A stretch of 7,958 nt of DNA from Actinomycetes bacterium. GTDB lineage: Bacteria; Actinomycetota; Actinomycetes; Actinomycetales; Cellulomonadaceae. Positions 1 to 5,950 of this stretch are shown here, piece by piece. Position 1 is the stretch's first letter; the number at the start of each line of letters is the position of its first letter. The position numbers and the translations under genes were made by a program. Below the pieces are notes generated by a model. It was not told where the DNA came from. It made no database searches and saw only the letters and a list, made by a program, of their open reading frames with translations. The stretch lies in NCBI GenBank assembly GCA_023390875.1, contig JAEWCA010000448.1:1-7958 (forward strand). Reading direction: 5' to 3'.

Positions 1-542
1 GCCTCGGCCCGGCGGCCGAGGATCACGGGCACCACCGCGGCGAGCGGGAGCGCGAGCAGCCACGGCGACACCGCGCCCAGCACCACGGCGGTGAGCAGCA
101 CCTGCACCACGAGCGCGCCGAGCTGCAGCCCGAACTGCACGGTCGCGCGCAGCTGCATGACGTCCTGGCGGAGCAGGTCGACGCGGTCGGCGAACGCGGG
201 GTCGTCGGCGTGCGCGAGCTCCTCCGGGCCGTTGACGAGCCGGACGAGGTCGCGGTTGAACCGCTCCTCGGTGAGCTCCGCGAGCTCGAAGTACGACAGG
301 TGCGCGAAGTGGCCGAGCATGAGCTCGCCCGTGAGGGCCACCGCGACGACGACGCCCCAGAGCGTCGCGTCGTCGACCGCGCCCGCCGTGACGGCGTCGA
401 CCAGGCGGCCCGCACCGACCGCGACCAGCGGCGTCGCGAGCGCGCCGAGCAGCAGGAGACCGCCGCCGACGACGAGGCGCCGGCGGTCCAGCCGCCACCC
501 GATCGCGAACAGCCGCCCGAGGCAGAACACCACGTCCCTCAT
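1..542 (-). CDS. ABC exporter half-transporter, N-terminal membrane part (truncated by window edge)
   Basis: This is the second gene of a two-gene ABC exporter operon. The frame stays open from an ATG at 542 to the left edge, giving 180 residues that begin MRDVVFCLGR. What is visible is membrane-domain sequence: hydrophobic stretches at about residues 23-45, 61-80, 134-154 and 158-176. A charged cytoplasmic stretch at about 86-130 includes NGPEELAHADDPAFADRVD and resembles the equivalent segment of the upstream partner (ERPEVADRLAQADE). The nucleotide-binding domain would lie beyond the window, so ATPase motifs cannot be checked. The start codon overlaps the stop of the upstream gene in an ATGA arrangement and has only a poor ribosome binding site, so translation is probably coupled to the upstream gene. 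Inference: it forms a heterodimer with that gene product in the cytoplasmic membrane. Substrate unknown. Confidence 0.85.
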   Translation of the reverse strand, partial: MRDVVFCLGRLFAIGWRLDRRRLVVGGGLLLLGALATPLVAVGAGRLVDAVTAGAVDDATLWGVVVAVALTGELMLGHFAHLSYFELAELTEERFNRDLVRLVNGPEELAHADDPAFADRVDLLRQDVMQLRATVQFGLQLGALVVQVLLTAVVLGAVSPWLLALPLAAVVPVILGRRAE

Positions 543-2551
543 GCCTGCACCGCCCTGGTCTCGTCGCCTGCGCCGGTCCGTGTCCCTGCCTCGGTGCCTG
601 CCTCCGTGCCGGTCTCGGTGCCCGTCTCCGTGCCCGTCTCCGCGGACGCGTCCCCGAACCGCCGGGCCTGCACCTCGAACATCCGCGCGTACGTGCCATC
701 GAGGTCGACGAGCTCGTCGTGGCTGCCCGCCTCCGTGACGCGCCCGCCGTCGAGCACCACGATCCGGTCGGCCCGGCGGACCGACGAGAACCGGTGCGAG
801 ATGACCAGGCTCGTGACGCCCCGGGTGAGGTCGAGGAACTGGTCGTAGAACTCGGCCTCGCCGCGGGCGTCGAGCTGCGCGGTCGGCTCGTCGAGCACCA
901 GCACCGACGCGCCGTGCCGCACCGCGAACAGCGACCTTGCGAGCGCGAGCCGCTGCCACTGGCCGCCCGAGAGGTCCCGGCCGCCGGGCAGCGCACGCGT
1001 CAGGGGCGTGTCGAGCCCGAGGGGGAGCTCGTCGAGCAGGTCGCCGAGACCGACGCGGCGGACCTCGGCCTCGATGCCCGCGTCGTCGTCCCGGTGCTCG
1101 ATCGCCCCCATCGCGACGTTCTCGCGCAGCGGCAGCTCGTAGCGCAGGTAGTCCTGGAACGTGATCGCGAACGCGCGCTGCCACGCGCGGGTGTCGAGGT
1201 CGCGCAGGTCGACGCCGTCGACGGCGACCGTCCCGGCGTCCGGGCGGTACAGGCCGGTGAGGAGCTTGACGAGCGTCGTCTTGCCCGCGCCGTTGACGCC
1301 GACGAGCGCGGTCGACGTGCCGACCGGGAGGTCGAGGTCGAGGCCGGCGAGCACGGGGCGGTCGGGCCGGTAGCCGAACCGGACGCCGCGCGCCGTGATC
1401 GTCTGCGCGGGGGTGACGCGCCCCTCCGCGTGGCCCCGCGCGTGGGCCGGCGTCGGGCCCGCGTCCTGCTCCGCCTGCGCCTCGAACTCGAGCAGCGCCT
1501 CCCACGCGCTGCGGCCGTAGACGAGCTTCACGTCCGACTCGGGGAACATCACGCCGAACCGCGCGCACAGCACGAGCCCCTGCACGGCGACCGCCGCGGC
1601 GCCGACCTGCACGCTCTGCGCGTCCCGGGCCAGCAGGACGAGCGCGACCACCGACCCGGCCAGCGCGACCGCCGTGTACGTGAGGAACGGGACGCCGTAC
1701 ACGCGTCGCCGCCACCGCCACAGCGGGTCGAGCACCGCCCGGTTCTCCGCGGCGTACCGCTCGTCGAGCCAGTCGACGAGGCCGAGCGTGCGGATCTCCT
1801 TCGCGGCGCGCGTGCTCGTCGCGAGCTCGCGGACGTACGTGGCGCGGCGGCGCAGCGGCTGGAAGCCGCGGATCAGCTGGCCCCAGCGGAAGAACGCCTC
1901 CGTCTGGCCCGCGCGGGCGACGAGCGCGACGACCGCCCCCGCGAGCGCGACCCACGGCCCGGCCACCACGGCGAGCACGGCGACCGCGCCGGCGAGCTGC
2001 GTGTACCGGGCGACGAGCGCGAGCCCGCCCTCGACGGCCGCGCCCGGGGTCAGCGTCCACTGCTCGAACGCCTCGTCCGCCTGCGCCAGCCGGTCGGCGA
2101 CCTCGGGCCGCTCGAGAGTCGCGAGCTCGGCGCGCTCCAGGGCGAACGCGGTGAACCTCGTGAGGCAGGCCGCGTCGACCCGTCGGGCGACCGCCTTCGA
2201 CAGCACGAGCTGCACGGGCGCAAGGAGCTGCTGCCCGAGGAACGCGCCGATCGCGAGGGCCAGCCACGGCATCGCACCGCCGTCGTCGAGGTGCTGCAGC
2301 GCGGCGCCCGTGCCGATCATGAACAGGACCGGGGCGGCGCCGGCGAGCAGGTGCACCGCGGTCGTGCCGGCCGTGAGCCGCCACCCGGCGTAGCGCGTCA
2401 GGTGGCGGAGCTGCGTGGCCGCCGTCCGGCGCTGACGCCACCGGGCACCCAGCCCGCTCCAGGTGGGCCGGGCGACGTCGGCGCCCAGCCGGTCGAGGTC
2501 CGCGATGCTCACAGGTCCCGCCACGATGTCCCCTGTCTGGTCGCCGGTCAC
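539..2551 (-). CDS. ABC transporter, fused permease and ATP-binding domains (exporter type)
   Basis: A 670-residue half-transporter that should couple ATP hydrolysis to export across the cytoplasmic membrane; substrate not deducible. Residues 1-50 are a charged cytoplasmic leader. Membrane helices lie at about 58-80, 94-115, 184-211 and 290-308, within a domain ending near 360. The ATPase domain runs from about 385 to 632. It has Walker A GVNGAGKT (418-425), Q-loop Gln466, signature LSGGQ (527-531), Walker B VLVLDE with Asp554 and catalytic Glu555, and H-loop His586. This ATPase domain therefore looks competent. Residues 638-660 are a low-complexity Glu/Thr/Gly repeat. The GTG start at 2551 is chosen because GAGGA sits 5 bases upstream; GTG codons at residues 10 and 14 are weaker alternatives. 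The stop overlaps the next gene's ATG, and the two proteins probably form a heterodimeric exporter. It is divergent from the LMF-family gene. Confidence 0.92.
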   Translation of the reverse strand: MTGDQTGDIVAGPVSIADLDRLGADVARPTWSGLGARWRQRRTAATQLRHLTRYAGWRLTAGTTAVHLLAGAAPVLFMIGTGAALQHLDDGGAMPWLALAIGAFLGQQLLAPVQLVLSKAVARRVDAACLTRFTAFALERAELATLERPEVADRLAQADEAFEQWTLTPGAAVEGGLALVARYTQLAGAVAVLAVVAGPWVALAGAVVALVARAGQTEAFFRWGQLIRGFQPLRRRATYVRELATSTRAAKEIRTLGLVDWLDERYAAENRAVLDPLWRWRRRVYGVPFLTYTAVALAGSVVALVLLARDAQSVQVGAAAVAVQGLVLCARFGVMFPESDVKLVYGRSAWEALLEFEAQAEQDAGPTPAHARGHAEGRVTPAQTITARGVRFGYRPDRPVLAGLDLDLPVGTSTALVGVNGAGKTTLVKLLTGLYRPDAGTVAVDGVDLRDLDTRAWQRAFAITFQDYLRYELPLRENVAMGAIEHRDDDAGIEAEVRRVGLGDLLDELPLGLDTPLTRALPGGRDLSGGQWQRLALARSLFAVRHGASVLVLDEPTAQLDARGEAEFYDQFLDLTRGVTSLVISHRFSSVRRADRIVVLDGGRVTEAGSHDELVDLDGTYARMFEVQARRFGDASAETGTETGTETGTEAGTEAGTRTGAGDETRAVQA
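572..640 (-). repeat. 12-bp minisatellite in the C-terminal tail of the ABC protein
   Basis: Read on the minus strand, this stretch is about six imperfect copies of a 12-base unit of the form GAGACSGGCACS. It encodes four-residue repeats: ETGT, ETGT, ETGT, EAGT, EAGT, RTGA (residues 638-661). Copies differ mainly by single substitutions, the last ones being most diverged. The unit length is a multiple of three, so gain or loss of copies would keep the reading frame. It sits after the end of the ATPase domain and just before the ATGA junction with the next gene. Confidence 0.85.
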
Positions 2552-2747
2552 CCGGGTCCTCAGGCCCGGCCGCGCGTGACATTACCGGTAAAGAGGAAGG
2601 CCCGGACAGGGTTTTCGCGCCGGGACGCGCGGCACGCTCGAACGGCGCGGACCGCCGACGTCGGGCGGCCGGGACCGGCGGATCGGTCGCGGGTCACCCA
2701 GGGGTCCGGGACGCTGGTCGGGTCGGCTGGTGCAGGTGGTGGTCGCG
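2552..2747. promoter_or_regulatory. Divergent intergenic region between the ABC operon and the LMF-family gene
   Basis: About 196 bases separating two divergent genes, so promoters for both are expected here. On the minus strand, GAGGA at 2561-2557 lies 5 bases before the GTG at 2551. It falls in the loop of a small possible hairpin with stem CCGGG/CCCGG (2552-2556 with 2565-2569). A weak -10-like TAATGT is at 2584-2579 on the minus strand, without a convincing -35. On the plus side, AGGTGG at 2734-2739 precedes the chosen GTG at 2748 by 8 bases. Nothing else recognisable is present between 2592 and 2733. Confidence 0.5.
2582..2591. promoter_or_regulatory. Perfect palindrome TTACCGGTAA, possible operator
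   Basis: A perfect 10-base inverted repeat with A/T-rich arms, conspicuous in a region that is otherwise almost all G and C. It lies 31 bases upstream of the GTG of the ABC operon and 157 bases upstream of the LMF-family start. It overlaps the weak TAATGT -10-like sequence on the minus strand. Such placement would suit binding of a dimeric repressor, but no regulator gene is adjacent and the site matches no operator I can name. Confidence 0.35.
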
Positions 2748-4196
2748 GTGGAGTGGTTCGACGCCGAGCGGTACACGGTGGCGCGCGCCGTGGTGCAGCG
2801 TGGCGTCGCGGCCGTGCTCGTCCTCGGGTTCGTCGTGGTCCTGCGGCAGTTCCGGCCGCTGCTCGGCGAGCACGGGCTGCTGCCGGTGCCGGCGTTCGTC
2901 GCGCGCGTGCCGTGGCGCCGTGCGCCGAGCCTGTTCCGGTGGCGGTACTCCGACAGGCTCGTCGTCGCCGTCGGGTGGGTGGGGGTCGTCGTCGGGCTGG
3001 CGCTGGTGGCCGGCCTCCCGCAGCGGGCCGCGTGGTGGGTGCCGATGGTGGCGTTCCTGCTGCTGTGGGTGCTGTACCTGTCGGTGGTGAACGTCGGGCA
3101 GACGTTCTACGGGTTCGGCTGGGAGTCGCTGCTGCTGGAGGCGGGGTTCCTCGCGGCGTTCCTCGGGTCCGACGAGGTCGCGCCCCCGACGACCGTCCTC
3201 GTGCTGCTGTGGTGGCTCGTGCTGCGCGTCGAGCTCGGGGCGGGCCTCATCAAGTGGCGCGGCGACCCGGCGTGGCGCGACCTCACGGCGCTGTACTACC
3301 ACCACGAGACGCAGCCGATGCCTGGCCCGCTGAGCCGCCTGTTCCACCTGCTGCCCAAGCCGCTGCACCGCGTCGAGGTGGCCGCGAACCACGTCGTGCA
3401 GCTCGTCGTGCCGCTGTTCCTGCTGGTGCCCGGACCGGTCCAGGCGGTCGCCGCGACGCTCATGGTCGTCACGCAGCTGTGGCTCGTGCTGTCCGGCAAC
3501 TTCGCGTGGCTCAACTGGCTGACGATCGTGCTGGCGTTCTCCGCGGTCGACGACCGCGCGTGGGCCGCGGTCGGCGTCCACGTGACCCCCGCGGCCGCCG
3601 CGCCGCCGGTGGGGTTCGTCGTCGTGGTGCTCGCCGTGACCGCGCTGTGCGTGTACCTCAGCTGGTGGCCCGCGAAGAACCTGGTGTCGAGGCACCAGCT
3701 GATGAACGCGTCGTTCAACGCGTGGCACCTCGTGAACGCGTACGGCGCGTTCGGGACGATCGGCCGGCGCCGGCAGGAGGTCGTCGTCGAGGGCACGCTC
3801 GACCGGGACCCCGGGCTCGACGCCGCATGGCTCGAGTACGAGTTCCGGGGCAAGCCCGGCGACGTGCACCGCCTGCCGCGCCAGTTCGCGCCGTACCACC
3901 TGCGGCTCGACTGGCTCATGTGGTTCCTGGCGCTCGGGTCGTCGACGCAGATGCGCTGGTTCCTGCCGTTCCTGCTGCGGCTCCTCGAGGCGGACCCGCC
4001 GACCCTGCGCCTGCTCGCGCACGACCCGTTCGACGGCGAACGCCCCCGCTGGGTGCGCGCCCGGCTGTACCGCTACCGGTACGCGCGCCCCGCCGAGCAC
4101 CGGGCGACGGGCGACCGCTGGGTCCGCGAGGACGCCGGCCTCATGGTCGACGCCCTGTCGCTGGACACGTTCGCCCGCCGCACCCGGCCCCGGTGA
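2748..4196 (+). CDS. Lipase maturation factor (LMF1) family membrane protein
   Basis: A 482-residue multi-pass membrane protein related to vertebrate lipase maturation factor 1, which helps lipoprotein lipase fold in the ER. The function of bacterial members is not established. Family-like blocks, numbered from the 2748 GTG, are NVGQTFYGFGWESLLLEAGF (115-134), a long block from GLIKWRGD to HHETQPMPGPLS (166-196), NWLT (256-259), NAYGAFGTIGRR (330-341) and YHLRLDWLMWFLAL (383-396). Hydrophobic segments lie at about 14-33, 71-90, 97-115, 130-160, 214-250 and 288-307, and the C-terminal third is mainly soluble. I chose GTG 2748 (MEWFDAERY) because AGGTGG lies 8 bases upstream. In-frame GTGs at 2730, 2736 and 2739 would add up to six residues, but lack a good ribosome binding site. 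No lipase gene is next to it. It converges on the chemotaxis receptor gene and is probably transcribed alone. Confidence 0.88.
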   Translation: MEWFDAERYTVARAVVQRGVAAVLVLGFVVVLRQFRPLLGEHGLLPVPAFVARVPWRRAPSLFRWRYSDRLVVAVGWVGVVVGLALVAGLPQRAAWWVPMVAFLLLWVLYLSVVNVGQTFYGFGWESLLLEAGFLAAFLGSDEVAPPTTVLVLLWWLVLRVELGAGLIKWRGDPAWRDLTALYYHHETQPMPGPLSRLFHLLPKPLHRVEVAANHVVQLVVPLFLLVPGPVQAVAATLMVVTQLWLVLSGNFAWLNWLTIVLAFSAVDDRAWAAVGVHVTPAAAAPPVGFVVVVLAVTALCVYLSWWPAKNLVSRHQLMNASFNAWHLVNAYGAFGTIGRRRQEVVVEGTLDRDPGLDAAWLEYEFRGKPGDVHRLPRQFAPYHLRLDWLMWFLALGSSTQMRWFLPFLLRLLEADPPTLRLLAHDPFDGERPRWVRARLYRYRYARPAEHRATGDRWVREDAGLMVDALSLDTFARRTRPR

Positions 4197-4204
4197 CGGG
4201 CCGG
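4184..4204. terminator. Candidate bidirectional terminator hairpin between convergent genes
   Basis: CCGGCCC (4184-4190) and GGGCCGG (4198-4204) form a perfect 7-bp G/C stem around a 7-base loop that contains the stop codon of the LMF-family gene. It fills most of the 16-bp gap to the convergent chemotaxis gene. There is no T-run on either side, so it may be a U-less hairpin of the kind common in actinomycetes, or only a chance G/C dyad. Confidence 0.4.
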
Positions 4205-4212
4205 CGTCGGCG

Positions 4213-5826
4213 TCAGTACGTGAAGGTCTGCACCCGGCCGCGGAGGTCGGCGGCGAGCTTCGCGAGCTCGTGCACCGACGTGCCCATCTCGTTGAGCGCG
4301 CCCGCGCCCGTGGCGGCCGCGGTGGCGACGCCCGTGATGTTGAGCGCGATGTCGCCCGCGCCGGTGGCCGCCTGCGCGACGCCGCGGGACATCTCGTTGG
4401 TCGTCGCGGTCTGCTCCTCGATCGCGGACGCGATGCTCATCTGGAAGTCGTTGATCGAGTCGATGATCGACGAGATCTCCGCGATGGCCTCGACGGCGCC
4501 GCTGGTGTCGGCCTGGATGGCCTCGACGCGCTGCGCGATGTCCTCGGTGGCCCGGGCCGTCTCGGACGCGAGCTCCTTGACCTCGCCGGCGACGACCGCG
4601 AACCCCTTGCCGGCCTCCCCGGCGCGTGCGGCCTCGATCGTGGCGTTGAGCGCGAGCAGGTTCGTCTGCTCCGCGATCGACGTGATGACCTTGACGACGT
4701 TGCCGATCTCCTGCGACGACAGGCCGAGGCGCTGCACCCGCTCGTTGGTGACGGCGGCCATCTGCGTCGCCCGGCCGGCCACCTTGGCGGCCTCGGACGC
4801 GCTCTGCGCGACCTCGCGGATCGCGGACCCCATCTCCTCGGAGCCGAGGGAGACGGAGTGGACGTTGCGGGACACCTGCTCGGCGGCCGCGGCGACGACG
4901 CCGGCCTGCGCGCTCGTCTCGTCCTGCGCGGAGCCGACCTGCTGGGACGCGGCCGAGAGCTGCTCGGCGGCGGCTGCGACGGTCTGCGACGTCTCGACGA
5001 CGCCCGCGAGGGTCTCGCGGATCGACTCCTGCGCGACCGCGAGCGCCTCGGCGGTCTGCCCGACCTCGTCGCCGGAGCGGACCCGGGCGGTCACGGTGAA
5101 GTCGCCGCGCGCCATGGCCTGCAGGGCGCGCTTGAGCTCGTCGACGGACCGGCGGATGCCGCGCGTCACCCGGTACGTGAGCGCGAGCGCGAGGGCCAGC
5201 GCGACGGCGAGGCTCGCGACGAGCACGACGACCGCGGTCGCGGCCTCGCGCTGCGACTGCGCGGCGACACCGGCGACGAACGCGGTGTTCTGCGCGGCGA
5301 CCGCGTCGAGGTCGGCGACGTACGTCTCGATCGCAGGCTGCGCGGTGTCGTCGCGGATGCGGTCGTAGGCGACGAGGTCGCTCTTCATCGCGGCCGGGAC
5401 GAGCTGGGTGTCGCGGATCGTGAGGAACGCGTCGTAGTCATCGAGGAACTGCTTCCACAGCGGCTCGGACCCGGCGGCGGTGGCGTTGTACGCGTCGATG
5501 CCGGCCTGGAGCTCGGCGTCGTTGTCGGCGAGGCGCGCCTGCCAGTCGGCCTTGCTCGTCGCGTCGGCGGACGCGGCGATCTGCGCGACGATCATGCGCG
5601 CCTTGATCTGGTCCTGGTGCACGAGGCCACGCACGTCCACGATGTCGCGTTGACCTGCGGCGATGGTCGCCATGTCGGACTTCGCGCCGAGCAGCACGGT
5701 CACGGCGTAGCCGGCGGACGCGAGGGCGACGGCCCCGGCGACGGCGAAGGTGAGCAGGATCTTCGCCTGGAGGCCGCGGCGGGCGAACCAGCCGGTCGTG
5801 CGTCGCGAACTGGTGGTGCCGGCCAT
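4213..5826 (-). CDS. Methyl-accepting chemotaxis protein with periplasmic-side helical sensor, HAMP and signalling domain
   Basis: A 537-residue transmembrane chemoreceptor that should control CheA through CheW and so bias flagellar rotation. Order of parts: basic N-terminus; TM1 about 23-46; external helical sensor about 47-194, likely a four-helix bundle; TM2 about 195-217; HAMP about 218-270 (with MARGDFTVTARVRSGDEVGQT); then a long coiled-coil signalling domain 271-537. The hairpin tip reads EQTNLLALNATIEAARAGE (386-404) followed by GKGFAVVAGEVKELA, the highly conserved CheA/CheW contact region. About 130 residues lie on each side, so the domain is complete. There is no C-terminal CheR/CheB-docking pentapeptide of the NWETF type; the protein ends QTFTY. 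ATG 5826 is preceded by GAGAGG 10 bases upstream. The frame remains open upstream into the ligase region, but that extension is not receptor sequence. The ligand cannot be told. A sigma-28-like promoter lies upstream. Confidence 0.95.
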   Translation of the reverse strand: MAGTTSSRRTTGWFARRGLQAKILLTFAVAGAVALASAGYAVTVLLGAKSDMATIAAGQRDIVDVRGLVHQDQIKARMIVAQIAASADATSKADWQARLADNDAELQAGIDAYNATAAGSEPLWKQFLDDYDAFLTIRDTQLVPAAMKSDLVAYDRIRDDTAQPAIETYVADLDAVAAQNTAFVAGVAAQSQREAATAVVVLVASLAVALALALALTYRVTRGIRRSVDELKRALQAMARGDFTVTARVRSGDEVGQTAEALAVAQESIRETLAGVVETSQTVAAAAEQLSAASQQVGSAQDETSAQAGVVAAAAEQVSRNVHSVSLGSEEMGSAIREVAQSASEAAKVAGRATQMAAVTNERVQRLGLSSQEIGNVVKVITSIAEQTNLLALNATIEAARAGEAGKGFAVVAGEVKELASETARATEDIAQRVEAIQADTSGAVEAIAEISSIIDSINDFQMSIASAIEEQTATTNEMSRGVAQAATGAGDIALNITGVATAAATGAGALNEMGTSVHELAKLAADLRGRVQTFTY

Positions 5827-5850
5827 GGGGTGGTCGCCTCTCGTCGGTGC

Positions 5851-5874
5851 TCGGGTGCCTCGTTGCGCACCCGA
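5851..5874 (-). other. Stem-loop in the leader of the chemoreceptor gene
   Basis: TCGGGTGC (5851-5858) and GCACCCGA (5867-5874) are perfect inverted repeats separated by 8 bases. In the minus-strand transcript this makes an 8-bp stem ending 24 bases before the ATG, between the candidate promoter and the GAGAGG ribosome binding site. It has no T-run after it. It could influence mRNA stability or translation, or bind a protein as DNA. Its role is unknown. Confidence 0.5.
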
Positions 5875-5903
5875 CCGTTCGGCACCGTGGTCGGCGTCCT
5901 GAG

Positions 5904-5930
5904 TGTTCGGACCCGTTTTGCCTCTTTTTG
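5904..5930 (-). promoter_or_regulatory. Candidate sigma-28 (FliA/SigD/WhiG)-type promoter for the chemoreceptor gene
   Basis: On the minus strand, CAAA (5930-5927) is followed by exactly 15 bases and then TCCGAACA (5911-5904). The flagellar sigma-28 consensus is TAAA, about 15 bases, GCCGATAA. The match is 3 of 4 in the -35 element and 5 of 8 in the -10 element, including the CCGA core. The element lies 78 bases upstream of the receptor ATG, in the only A/T-rich patch of this intergenic region, and outside the ligase gene that ends at 5951. It predicts transcription starting near 5897 with a leader of about 70 bases. Confidence 0.45.
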
Positions 5931-5950
5931 GACGACCGTCCAGGACGCGC

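Noticed and set aside
2579..2607. TAATGT as a -10 element for the ABC operon.
   Set aside because: No -35 element is recognisable at the right distance (TGTCCG is a poor match), so I note it only within the intergenic region and do not call a promoter.
2582..2776. A 64-codon minus-strand open frame in the divergent intergenic region.
   Set aside because: Proline/arginine-rich translation, no good ribosome binding site, overlap with the LMF-family gene start, and no similarity recognised.
2694..4100. A minus-strand open frame of 468 codons opposite the LMF-family gene.
   Set aside because: The translation is His/Arg/Gln/Glu-rich with no recognisable domain, and the opposite strand carries a clear conserved membrane protein.
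719..5368. A plus-strand open frame of about 1,550 codons across the whole left half of the window.
   Set aside because: It runs antisense to the ABC and chemoreceptor genes and out of frame through the LMF-family gene. Its translation is Arg/Ala/Pro-rich low complexity, as expected when stops are rare in G/C-rich DNA.
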